From Candidatus Iainarchaeum sp. (GTDB lineage Archaea; Iainarchaeota; Iainarchaeia; Iainarchaeales; UBA10219), in NCBI GenBank assembly GCA_018304425.1, contig JAGVWE010000002.1:434001-498000 (forward strand): a DNA stretch of 64,000 bases, read 5' to 3'. Position 1 is the stretch's first letter, and each line of letters begins with the position of its first letter. The position numbers and the translations under genes were made by a program. The notes under the pieces were generated by a model that was given only the letters and a program-made list of their open reading frames with translations, was not told the origin of the DNA and made no database searches. Below are positions 24,945-32,872 of the stretch, piece after piece.

Positions 24945-25789
24945 GGTTTACTGCTGGTCACGGGCTCCCATTTAAGCGTGCCTGTTCGGTGCCTGAAGAA
25001 CGCCAGTCCCCAGGCAAGGACGTCCAAAACCAGGTAAGGCAAGGCATAAGGGCTCTTGAACAACCAGCCCAGGTTGGCGGGCTGCCGCACATAGGCCAGG
25101 TCCATGCCCTGCTCGTGGACCTGCAACTGCCCCACCCGCACCCGCACCTTTTGCCGCAGGTAGTCGGAAAGGCTTTGAGCGGCCTTGACGTATACCATGG
25201 CGTCACTACGGAAAACAACCCGGTAACCCCGTTCCCTGATTTTCCAGCCCAGCATCCAGTCCTCCACCAAACAATCCAGGGGAAGCCGGTCCACGATGCC
25301 GTTCCGCACCGCGCTCAAATACCCGTTCAAGGCAAACAGGGTTCCATCCCTTGACTGACGTTCCCGCAACTCATTGAATGACTGCCAGGCAAAGCCCTGC
25401 AGCCCATCCCAAAAACTTTTCCGGCAAAGGGACTCGGTTCTTCCAATCACGGCTCCAATATCCCGTTCCTTGAATGGCTCCAACAGTTTTTCCAGGGCAT
25501 TCCTTTCAAGCACGACATCCGCGTCCGTCAAGACAATGAACGAGCCGTTCGCCGTGGCAAGGATTTTGTTCAAGGCCGCGGCCTTTCCATTCCGCTGCGC
25601 CTCCACTTCAAGCCTGACCCGGGCATCCCGCGCCGCGAAACTCCGCGCCACTTCAACCGTGTTGTCCGTGCAACCGCTCGCCACTAGTACAAGTTCATCG
25701 TCCGGTGCCAGCTGGGGCAATACGCTGGCCAGGTTCTTCGCCAGGCTTTTCCCCTCATTGAAGGCGCAGATCCCCACGGTTACACGCAT
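24941..25789 (-). CDS. GT2-family processive-type glycosyltransferase
   Basis: A 282-residue enzyme. VTVGICAFNEGKSLAKNL opens the GT-A fold; VASGCTDNTVEV, VLTDADVVLE (DxD), LVEDWMLGWKI (catalytic ED) and QKVRVRVGQLQVH (a QxxRW-like region with Val for Trp) follow. This set of motifs is that of chain-extending or dolichol-phosphate-linked GT2 enzymes such as hyaluronan or cellulose synthase-like proteins, but the long membrane block of true synthases is missing; only PYLVLDVLAWGLAFF near the end is hydrophobic. Its ATG follows the upstream stop directly with no gap. Confidence 0.82.
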   Translation of the reverse strand: MRVTVGICAFNEGKSLAKNLASVLPQLAPDDELVLVASGCTDNTVEVARSFAARDARVRLEVEAQRNGKAAALNKILATANGSFIVLTDADVVLERNALEKLLEPFKERDIGAVIGRTESLCRKSFWDGLQGFAWQSFNELRERQSRDGTLFALNGYLSAVRNGIVDRLPLDCLVEDWMLGWKIRERGYRVVFRSDAMVYVKAAQSLSDYLRQKVRVRVGQLQVHEQGMDLAYVRQPANLGWLFKSPYALPYLVLDVLAWGLAFFRHRTGTLKWEPVTSSKP

Positions 25790-27031
25790 TCAGCCGCCCT
25801 TCTGCTCGATGAGGTCGAGTTTCGCCCGAACCTCGTTCAACTCGGTGTTAAGTTCCGCGTTCCGCAGGTCATAGGTCTGCTTGGAAACGACGTTCTTCGC
25901 GTAAAAGTCTTCCTGCAGTTTTTTCTTCAACAACAACAATTGCTGCTTTTTGCCGCGCAGGCCGGTTCTCCCCAGGAAAAACCGTATCTCCTTCACCGTA
26001 AGCAGGAGGATGTAGAAGATGAACAAGAGGGGGAAAAAATAGAAGACCGCGTTTTCCTTCACTACGTGCATCCAGTACCCTGAGGGCTTGAGGTTCAACC
26101 GCTTTTGCCCACTGTTTCCAGCCGCGTCCTTGGCCTCCACCCGTATCTCTACCAGTTCTTCCTCCGAAACCTCGGGAACGAACCGCGCCGAATAAATGCC
26201 CAGCCCCTCTCCCTTGAGGGAAAGCAACTGGTAATTGGCCGTGACGACGACCGAGGCATTGGTCACCGTGCCGCCATCCGGGTACGACAACTTGAGCTTG
26301 AGGCTGATGGCCTTGCCCACCTCGAATTCCTCCACTCTTGGCTCCAGCACGTCGACGAGGAGCGGCGTTTCCACTACTTCGAGGTCCACGGAGTTCTCGC
26401 CCCCGATTTCCTCGGGCATCGACTCGCGGATGGCCGTGACCTTCAGGTTCCAGCGCCCTGCCCTGGCCGCCGGCGGGATCTTGTAGGTCGTGGAATAGGT
26501 GCCATCTCCATTGTTGTTGAGCCGGATCTTCGCGCCCGCTGCATCCCAGGCATGCACGATTCCGTCAGTAACGGCCTTGCCGGCATCCGTGACCCGCACC
26601 GCCATGCCAACCGAGGAAGTCCTGGCATAGGCTCCCTGGCTCGGGCTCAAAAACGTCAGCACCAGGAACTCGGACTCACGCGTCGGGTTCACGATGACTT
26701 CCCTTCGCTCACTCGAGTTCAAATCGCTTACTTGCACGTCCCAGCTGCCCTTGGGGTCCAGCATGCTCACCTGTCGCGTGAACCGGAAGGCATTCGAGTC
26801 CGGGTCCAGGGGGATTTTCCGTTCAAACACCTGTTTTTCCCCGGACGCCGCGGAAACCGTCACCAGGCCGGAAGCGGTTCCCGTAACCAGCATCTCCTCG
26901 CCCTTGTAGAAGCTGTTCTTGTTCAGGGAAAAGGTGAGGGCCTGCACGCTCCCAGCCAGTAACAATAGACATGCCCAGGCAAGCAAGACCTTAGATTCCC
27001 TTCGAAAGCCGTTCACACCGTTCCCCGCCAT
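25790..27031 (-). CDS. Surface protein: signal peptide, Ig-like domains, membrane helix, SHOCT-like cytosolic tail
   Basis: A 413-residue type I membrane protein. Signal peptide ends near VLLAWACLLLLAGSVQA; then come about three Ig/macroglobulin-like beta domains (repeated patterns such as WDVQVSDLNSSE, RAGRWNLKVTA, EIRVEAKDAAGN). A membrane helix AVFYFFPLLFIFYILLL near 335-352 is followed by a basic, helical cytosolic tail with LKKKLQEDFYAKNVVSKQTY and NAELNTELNEV, resembling SHOCT-type motifs. The 619-residue protein at 30082 has the same plan. It is probably co-transcribed with the GT2 gene immediately downstream. A TATA-like box lies about 29 nt upstream. Confidence 0.8.
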   Translation of the reverse strand: MAGNGVNGFRRESKVLLAWACLLLLAGSVQALTFSLNKNSFYKGEEMLVTGTASGLVTVSAASGEKQVFERKIPLDPDSNAFRFTRQVSMLDPKGSWDVQVSDLNSSERREVIVNPTRESEFLVLTFLSPSQGAYARTSSVGMAVRVTDAGKAVTDGIVHAWDAAGAKIRLNNNGDGTYSTTYKIPPAARAGRWNLKVTAIRESMPEEIGGENSVDLEVVETPLLVDVLEPRVEEFEVGKAISLKLKLSYPDGGTVTNASVVVTANYQLLSLKGEGLGIYSARFVPEVSEEELVEIRVEAKDAAGNSGQKRLNLKPSGYWMHVVKENAVFYFFPLLFIFYILLLTVKEIRFFLGRTGLRGKKQQLLLLKKKLQEDFYAKNVVSKQTYDLRNAELNTELNEVRAKLDLIEQKGG

Positions 27032-27097
27032 CCGCTCACTAATAGGACAATTCTACAATAAAAGCTTTGTGAGGGCCTTAAAGCCGATTAGCGGCCG

Positions 27098-27469
27098 CTA
27101 TTCCCGAGTAATGATTTCGAACACGATTTTGACGGCGATCGTCACCGCGGCCGGTGCAATCAGCAGGCCGAGGTTGATGAGCGTAACCCTCATGGCGAAG
27201 AAGGGGATTACGTCGATGCCGCCGGGAAAGGCCGTCAAGGCGGCCGTGGTCGAAAGCAATAGGGTCATGATGGCAACCAGGAAGTTGACGCGTTGCTCTT
27301 TCTTGATGGTGAACTGCCCCACCAGCAGGCCGAGCACGACCATGCCCAGCGAAAGCCCGATGCGCACGTCCAAGTGCACGAAGGGGTTGATGAAACCGCT
27401 GGCCAAGGCCAACAGGATGCCAAACAAGAACGCGAGCCGGCTGAGGTTCAACAAGTCATCCCGGTTCAT
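27098..27469 (-). CDS. Small four-helix membrane protein, unknown
   Basis: A 123-residue protein with four hydrophobic segments (LAFLFGILLALASGFI, IGLSLGMVVLGLLVGQF, VNFLVAIMTLLLSTTAAL, LINLGLLIAPAAVTIAV). The frame is open to 27727, but that stretch is antisense to the GalU-like gene; the ATG at 27469 lies 27 nt from a TTTAAA-containing box. No family is recognised. Confidence 0.65.
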   Translation of the reverse strand: MNRDDLLNLSRLAFLFGILLALASGFINPFVHLDVRIGLSLGMVVLGLLVGQFTIKKEQRVNFLVAIMTLLLSTTAALTAFPGGIDVIPFFAMRVTLINLGLLIAPAAVTIAVKIVFEIITRE

Positions 27470-27490
27470 GGCAGTAATTGGGTGAAAACT

Positions 27491-27500
27491 ATTATTTAAA
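27491..27500. promoter_or_regulatory. Shared divergent TATA box
   Basis: ATTATTTAAA lies 27 nt from the leftward membrane gene (27469) and 22-34 nt from the two candidate starts (27519, 27531) of the rightward nucleotidyltransferase. Third example of this layout in the window. Confidence 0.5.
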
Positions 27501-27518
27501 CCTATTCTCCCCTTTTGC

Positions 27519-28241
27519 ATGGGTTCTTCCATGGTTTCCCAGGAAATAACGCAGGCCGTCATCCTGGCCGCGGGCCTCGGCACCCGCATGCTTCCCCTCA
27601 CCAAGGTCATGCCCAAGGCCTTGCTTCCCCTTGGAATGAAACCCGCCATCCACTGGCTGGTCGAGGAATGCCTTTCTTCTGGTATCAAGGACCTCGTCAT
27701 CGTGGTTTCCGCGCATTCCCCCGTCAAAGACTATTTCCTGAAAGACCAGTGGCTGTACGACCACTTGCGGGACAAGAAGAGCCGGGCGGAACTGCGGGCG
27801 CTCAGGCAACTCGACCACTTCAAGGGCATCCGCTTCGCCGTCCAGGAGCCCCTGCTTGGCGAGGCACATGCCTTGTCCAAGGCCCTGCCCCTCCTCCGCA
27901 GAGGGCCCTTCGCGGTGTTGTTCTGCGACAACCTCTTCAAGGCCAGGGTGCCAGCCACCCTCCAAGTCACCCGCCTCTTTCAACGGCACCGCATGCACGT
28001 CAAGTCCAATGGCCGCTACGCCTTCGACTATTCCATTGCCGGCTTGCTCAAGGCCCTGCCCTTCCAGGAATTTTACCAGTCCTCCAAGCGAGGCATGGAC
28101 CTGGCCTGGGTCTTTGACCAGCTCCAGGAAGGCAGCCAATTCATTGAAAAATTCGTTGCCGGCAAGCGATACAACATCGGCAACCCCAAGCAATACGCCA
28201 GGGCTTTCAGCGTCTTTTCCAGGGAAAGCCCCGGGCCATAA
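27519..28241 (+). CDS. UTP-glucose-1-phosphate uridylyltransferase-like nucleotidyltransferase
   Basis: A 240-residue (or 236 if it starts at the ATG at 27531) nucleotidyltransferase. The N-terminal signature ILAAGLGTRMLPLTKVMPKA holds the nucleotide-binding loop and catalytic Lys of the GalU/RmlA fold; VQEPLLGEAHAL and FAVLFCDNLF provide the base-binding and metal-binding Asp. GalU proteins usually have about 290 residues; this one is shorter in the C-terminal half, so substrate (glucose-1-P or another sugar-1-P) is not certain. It would supply a nucleotide sugar to the glycosyltransferases nearby. Confidence 0.82.
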   Translation: MGSSMVSQEITQAVILAAGLGTRMLPLTKVMPKALLPLGMKPAIHWLVEECLSSGIKDLVIVVSAHSPVKDYFLKDQWLYDHLRDKKSRAELRALRQLDHFKGIRFAVQEPLLGEAHALSKALPLLRRGPFAVLFCDNLFKARVPATLQVTRLFQRHRMHVKSNGRYAFDYSIAGLLKALPFQEFYQSSKRGMDLAWVFDQLQEGSQFIEKFVAGKRYNIGNPKQYARAFSVFSRESPGP

Positions 28242-28249
28242 CCGCTTTA

Positions 28250-28258
28250 TTTATATAC
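28250..28258 (+). promoter_or_regulatory. TATA box of the 459-residue protein gene
   Basis: TTTATATAC centred 30 nt before the ATG at 28284; TTG/GTG codons at 28272 and 28275 lie too close to it. Confidence 0.55.
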
Positions 28259-28283
28259 AACCATTAATCTATTGGTGGTTGGC

Positions 28284-29663
28284 ATGACTTCGGATGCGCC
28301 CGTCAAATCCCTTTTCAAGGTCCCAAACCAGCCGCCCGGAAAAGGCGAGAACCGGAAGCCCGGCCTCTTTGAAAGCATTACCTCCCTGTTGAGTTCCAAG
28401 CAACCCGAGACCATTGCCGACCTCGAAAAAAAAGTCGAACCCGCCGAGGAAATCCAGCGCGCAGTCGAGGAAGCCAAGCAGGCCGCGGAACCCTCCAAGC
28501 CCCACAAGCCCTTGTTCGGCTTGGTGGGCACAGTCATTCCAGAGAAAGTCGAATACGATTTGTTCACCGACGGCCCGTTCTCCGTGGACTACCCGGATTG
28601 GCCGAGGCTCAAGGAGCTTCCGGAGTCCTGCGTCGTGGCGGTGACCAACGGCGTTTTCACCATCGAACTCTCAGTCGAAGAAATGGAGCCCCTCACCTTT
28701 GCTACCTACATGAAGAAAATCATTTCAGGCGTGGAAGAACAGCTCAACGCCAAAATCCTGCAAAAAAGGGTGCTGCTGGATTCCGCCTACCTCGAATTCG
28801 TTCTCGTGCGGGACAACAAGCTGTGGCTCTACAAAGCCAAAATCGTTGAATGCAACCGGAGGTTTTACACGGTTTCCATCAACGGCCCCAAAAAAGAGTT
28901 TCCCGCCGTAAAACCAGTTGTGGACCACGTGCTTTCCTCGGTGATTGTTTACCGCTCCGGCAAGCCCGCCAACGTTCGCATCGAGGACATCCGTGACCTC
29001 AACGAAGCGGAACGCGAAAGCATTGAAGCCCAGATCAAGGAAGTGGAGACGGAACTCGCGGAAATGGAACTCCAGGGCGGCTACACCATTCAAGCCGAGG
29101 CCAAGGCCCTGAATGAACTCATCCCCATCGATGCCTCTCGGCTCCCGGCCAAAAAACCATTCAAGGGAAAAAATCCGCCAATCGTCTCCCCCAAGCCTGC
29201 GCCTTCCCCCCTTCCAGTGGCAAAACCAAAATCAACCCCGGCCGAGAAACCAGTGACACGCAGCCAGGCCCTGGTCCAAGAACCCCCTCTAGCGGTTCCG
29301 GCTTCGCTTCCCCTCTATGAGTCCCCTGAAATGAAGCACTTGGAGGAAGAGCTTTCCACCCTTGAAAAGGAGCATGCCCAGCTCCCCCCCGAGGCTGCAA
29401 CCGAGGCCCAAGCTGAGGCAAAGCCCGAACCCCCTTTGGCCAAGGTCCTTCCAGCCAAGGCCTTGAAAACCAAGGCATCCAAGCCCTTGCCTGTTGCGCC
29501 AGCCCAGCTTGCTTCGCCTGCTGCCCGAGCCCTGCCGCCCGCCCAACGGGAGAAACTTGAAAAAAAACTGGCCATGCTGGATGAGGCCCTGGAATTGGGT
29601 GTTATTTCTATGAAGTCTTACAAGGCCGGGCGCGCCGAAATCCTGGCCCTGTTGGCTCGCTAG
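28284..29663 (+). CDS. Cytosolic protein with conserved central domain, Pro/Ala/Lys linker and C-terminal SHOCT-like motif
   Basis: A 459-residue protein I cannot place in a family. Residues about 75-240 form a compact alpha/beta domain (VEYDLFTDGPFSVDYPDW, VVAVTNGVFTIELSVEEM, VLLDSAYLEFVLVRDNKLWL). A helical stretch (EAQIKEVETELAEMELQGG) leads into a roughly 150-residue linker rich in Pro, Ala, Lys and Glu, and the end LEKKLAMLDEALELGVISMK looks like a SHOCT oligomerisation motif, similar to the cytosolic tails of the two surface proteins at 25790 and 30082. No signal or membrane segment is visible. The ATG fits a TATA box 30 nt upstream. Confidence 0.75.
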   Translation: MTSDAPVKSLFKVPNQPPGKGENRKPGLFESITSLLSSKQPETIADLEKKVEPAEEIQRAVEEAKQAAEPSKPHKPLFGLVGTVIPEKVEYDLFTDGPFSVDYPDWPRLKELPESCVVAVTNGVFTIELSVEEMEPLTFATYMKKIISGVEEQLNAKILQKRVLLDSAYLEFVLVRDNKLWLYKAKIVECNRRFYTVSINGPKKEFPAVKPVVDHVLSSVIVYRSGKPANVRIEDIRDLNEAERESIEAQIKEVETELAEMELQGGYTIQAEAKALNELIPIDASRLPAKKPFKGKNPPIVSPKPAPSPLPVAKPKSTPAEKPVTRSQALVQEPPLAVPASLPLYESPEMKHLEEELSTLEKEHAQLPPEAATEAQAEAKPEPPLAKVLPAKALKTKASKPLPVAPAQLASPAARALPPAQREKLEKKLAMLDEALELGVISMKSYKAGRAEILALLAR

Positions 29664-29738
29664 CCGCCAAAAAACACAGATACCTTTATAAAAGGCAACA
29701 GTCATATCATAATAAGCATTTTTTGAGCAAGGGAAAGC

Positions 29739-30050
29739 ATGTCTGCAACCAAATTTTCTCTCGGGAAACAACACGACTTATTGCGGGACGCGCTCAAGGA
29801 CGTGAACGCGGAACTGTCCAGGCTCCAAATGGAGCGCCGCGACCTCGAAGACGAAATCAGGCGCTTGACCAACACCATCAAGGAAACCCAGGAAGAAGAG
29901 TTGCACCTCAAGGACGGCATGCGGAAAATGGCCCTCAAGGAAAAAGCCGTCGGCATGAAGCGCGAGCAGCTCAACAAGAAAATCCTCAAACTCAAGCAGA
30001 AAATCGGCAAAGTGCAGGCTTTGGGCGCCAAGATGTCCGAAGTCGAATAA
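29739..30050 (+). CDS. Small coiled-coil protein
   Basis: A 103-residue, almost wholly helical protein with heptad-like spacing of Leu, Ile and Met and many Lys/Glu (LRDALKDVNAELSRLQMERR, LNKKILKLKQKIGKVQ). No hydrophobic segment or catalytic motif. A purine-rich AAGGGAAAG just before the ATG may bind 16S rRNA, and CTTTATAAAAG at 29683-29693 may be its promoter. It could be a partner of the SHOCT-like proteins on either side, but that is only a guess from position and helical content. Confidence 0.7.
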   Translation: MSATKFSLGKQHDLLRDALKDVNAELSRLQMERRDLEDEIRRLTNTIKETQEEELHLKDGMRKMALKEKAVGMKREQLNKKILKLKQKIGKVQALGAKMSEVE

Positions 30051-30081
30051 AGCCGCCACACCCGGTCATTCACGTTTTCCT

Positions 30082-31941
30082 TCACTCTCTTTTGCGCGTG
30101 AGCCCCCGGATTTTTTCCAGAATGCTTGCCTGCTTCAAGACGTTAAGCCTTGCCTCGGCCTGGTCCAGCTCCGCATTGAGTTTTTCCGTCAACTGCAGGT
30201 ATTCCCGGTTCCCGATGAGCCGCTCATTGAAGTACTGTTCCTGCACCTTCTTCTTCGATTCCAGCAGGCTCTTCTTCTTCTTCTCTTCGAGCCGTATCCC
30301 GGCCAGGTTCATGGACCAATAGGCGGCGAACGCCACTAAGACGAGGACCATTAACCCCAGGCCCCCGAACTGCAGCGGGTTTTTCGCAACCAAGTACAGG
30401 GGCGAATAGCTCGGCCTGATTTTCAAGGCCACCTCACCACTGCCCATGTTGCCGTAAGCGTCCGTCACCGTGATTTTCGCTTCCAGCCCCTTCTCACCCT
30501 TCTTCGTAACAACCGTGGCATAGTGGTAAGCTCCATCCGCTTCCAACTTCGCGCTTACCACCCTTGAACCGAAATCCAGCAGCACCGTGGCTTTTTCCAC
30601 CGGCTTCTGGAAGGAATAATAGGCCTTGACCGTGAACTCAATGCGTTCCCCCAAGTCGTAAATGGCCTTGCTCGGCGAAACGATTTCCACGGTTATCGGC
30701 AACCGGTTCACCACGAGGTTCTTCGTGGAGGAACCACTGAATTGCACCGCATTCACGTCCTTCACGGCCCGCGCCGTGAACACCTGTTCGCCGACCGGGA
30801 AATCCAGTGGCAGCAGGTATTTCACGCCATAGTTGCCGGGCGAGAGCTCCAACGCCTTGACTGCCTTGTTCCCCGGCAGCAGCACCATTACTTCCGCCTT
30901 TTCCACCACGTCATTGTGGTGGTCGACTACCCGCACAATGAAATTAACTTCATTGCCCCGGTCATAGGCACGGGCAGTGGGCTCAATGAACTCGGCCTTC
31001 AGGAAGCCAACCCCCAACTCCTCAAGCACCTGAACGCGTTTCTCCACGAGGCCCTGGTTATTGCTGGTGTCACTGGCCTTCAACGAAACCAGCCACTCCC
31101 CCACCGGGTCAATGAGGCTGGTCCTCCGCTCAAAGGAAAAGTTCCCCTCGTCATCCGGGTTCAGCGTGGTCGAAAACACCGGGTTCCCTTCATGGACTAT
31201 TTCCAGTGTCACCGGGACCAACAGGGGCTGGCCCAACCTGGCCAGGGAACCCTTGACCTGGATGGTGTCCCCCAAGGCATACACGGCTGCATCCAGGGAC
31301 GCGGCCAGGTCCAGATAAGGTACGAGCCTTGCCGTGAACTCGGTTTCCCCCCGCACGGTGCGGACAAACGCTTCCACCTCCACGTTATAGGTGCCGGCCG
31401 CGGCGTTCGGCGGGATGACCGTGGAATTGCCGTACACGCCATCATCGGCTAGCAGGTCATTGTGGTCTCCATCGTCGAAGAGGTTCACCACGCCGAGGAA
31501 ATTCGGGCTCTTGGCTTTCACGTCGGCTCCCTTTGCCGGGTACAGGTCAGCCAACACCTTCGCCCTGATCACCATCTGCTCGCCGCGCAAAAAATTCTTG
31601 TCCTGGAAGTCAATCATGTCAACTGCCACGCTGCGCGGGAAGCAGTCATCGGGGCAGCTGGCATAGGCCTCGGTCTTCTCACAGATGCCGTTGCCACAGC
31701 AGCCCAGTTTCAGCGTTGGCACGCAGACCGAGCCAGGGGCACTGCCACTCGTGCAGTTATAGGTATAGCAGGCGTTTCCTCCATAGGTGCCGGTGCACTG
31801 CCCACAGTCATCCGCGCAGGTGCACTTGTTCTCGCCTTCCTCACACGAGTCGTTCCCACAGGTAGCTGCCTGTGCCATCCACACTGGCAGGGCCAGCAAG
31901 CAGGCAACGAAAAAAATCCGCGCGAACCTGCCCACAACCAT
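30082..31941 (-). CDS. Surface protein: Cys-rich head, Ig-like domains, membrane helix, SHOCT-like cytosolic tail
   Basis: A 619-residue type I membrane protein. A signal peptide (IFFVACLLALPVWMAQA) is followed by a Cys-rich head with two copies of a CGNxxCExxE...CxxDC pattern (CGNDSCEEGENKCTCADDC and CCGNGICEKTEAYASCPDDC), then four or five beta domains (for example FDDGDHNDLLADDGVYGNST, ASDTSNNQGLVEKRVQV, VTDAYGNMGSGEVALKI). A membrane helix LGLMVLVLVAFAAYWSM lies near 550, followed by a basic coiled tail ESKKKVQEQYFNERLIGNRE. The same Cys head pattern recurs in the 38752-42153 protein. The KaiC-like ATPase gene ends 28 nt upstream and may be co-transcribed. Confidence 0.82.
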   Translation of the reverse strand: MVVGRFARIFFVACLLALPVWMAQAATCGNDSCEEGENKCTCADDCGQCTGTYGGNACYTYNCTSGSAPGSVCVPTLKLGCCGNGICEKTEAYASCPDDCFPRSVAVDMIDFQDKNFLRGEQMVIRAKVLADLYPAKGADVKAKSPNFLGVVNLFDDGDHNDLLADDGVYGNSTVIPPNAAAGTYNVEVEAFVRTVRGETEFTARLVPYLDLAASLDAAVYALGDTIQVKGSLARLGQPLLVPVTLEIVHEGNPVFSTTLNPDDEGNFSFERRTSLIDPVGEWLVSLKASDTSNNQGLVEKRVQVLEELGVGFLKAEFIEPTARAYDRGNEVNFIVRVVDHHNDVVEKAEVMVLLPGNKAVKALELSPGNYGVKYLLPLDFPVGEQVFTARAVKDVNAVQFSGSSTKNLVVNRLPITVEIVSPSKAIYDLGERIEFTVKAYYSFQKPVEKATVLLDFGSRVVSAKLEADGAYHYATVVTKKGEKGLEAKITVTDAYGNMGSGEVALKIRPSYSPLYLVAKNPLQFGGLGLMVLVLVAFAAYWSMNLAGIRLEEKKKKSLLESKKKVQEQYFNERLIGNREYLQLTEKLNAELDQAEARLNVLKQASILEKIRGLTRKRE

Positions 31942-31969
31942 TTCATCCCAGCCATCACGCGCGGCTGGC

Positions 31970-32764
31970 TTATTTCCAGCCGGCGATTTCTTCCCTTACT
32001 TCCTTTGAAAGCTCAATCGACACGCCCTTGCCTGAAACCAGTTTGAAGGGAACCAGTTGCTTGACGTGGTCACAGCACCGCATCTTTAGGATCTCCAGGC
32101 TGCGCTCGCGCCGGTTCCCAACCAGCTTGTTATACAATACGATTACGCCATCCGACAGGAACTCCTCGATGCCGCTCCGCGAATAAACCCCGGGGTCGGA
32201 AGTCGTTTCACTGATGATGTAGTTCACGGAATCGTATTTTTCCAGCATCTCGAACATGTACCGGATGTAGTAGCGGTAGTTTTCCACGTTGCCCATGAAG
32301 GCAACCGACAACGCCGAAAGCGAGTCAATGATGATTCGGTCCGGCGTGAACGGCAACTGGATTTCCTGCACCTCCACCAGCAAGTCCCCCTTCCGTTCGG
32401 CAAGAAAGGCTTCCACGCTCCGCGCAATCTTGAAGGGGTCGCTGCGGATGAGGGCGAACTTGTTCTCCTTTTCCAGCTTGTCCATGTCCCAATTGAAGTT
32501 CTCCAGCATGTGCTTGCGCAGTTTGGAGGCCTGCTCCTCGAAGGTTATGTAGACCGCACGCTCGCCTTCCAGGATGCTGTGGTACACCGAATCCATGCAG
32601 AACGTGCTCTTGCCGGCCCCGCAGCCGCCAGCCACCATCAGGGTGGAACCGCGTTCAACGCCGCCCTTTTCCAGGAGCTTGTCAAAATTATCAATCCGCA
32701 TGGGCAGCAACTCCTTCCGCGGCGTGATTTTTTCTTCGCCCTTGAACTTTATTCCGAACGGCAT
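31970..32764 (-). CDS. RAD55/KaiC-like ATPase
   Basis: A 264-residue single-domain RecA-superfamily ATPase. DNFDKLLEKGGVERGSTLMV leads into Walker A GGCGAGKS, followed by VYITFEEQASKLRKHML (the KaiC acidic pair), and the Walker B strand PDRIIIDSLSAL. The YNKLVGNRRERSLEILKMR segment is the arginine-finger-like strand typical of KaiC. A TTG at 32785 would add seven residues; the ATG at 32764 is preferred. It lies directly upstream of, and in the same orientation as, the surface protein with the cytosolic tail, so it may read or drive that receptor-like protein (inference). The partial gene at the left edge is a paralog. Confidence 0.86.
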   Translation of the reverse strand: MPFGIKFKGEEKITPRKELLPMRIDNFDKLLEKGGVERGSTLMVAGGCGAGKSTFCMDSVYHSILEGERAVYITFEEQASKLRKHMLENFNWDMDKLEKENKFALIRSDPFKIARSVEAFLAERKGDLLVEVQEIQLPFTPDRIIIDSLSALSVAFMGNVENYRYYIRYMFEMLEKYDSVNYIISETTSDPGVYSRSGIEEFLSDGVIVLYNKLVGNRRERSLEILKMRCCDHVKQLVPFKLVSGKGVSIELSKEVREEIAGWK

Positions 32765-32844
32765 GCCATCCCCCGGCTTTGCCAATAATTAGGCCAATCC
32801 AGTATTTAATTCAAACGCTCCGGTTTTACCCCCTTGATAGCCTT

Positions 32845-32853
32845 TTTATATTA
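32845..32853 (+). promoter_or_regulatory. TATA box of the Cys-repeat lipoprotein gene
   Basis: TTTATATTA centred 24 nt before the ATG at 32873. Confidence 0.5.
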
Positions 32854-32872
32854 CCTCGCCCTACATACTTGC

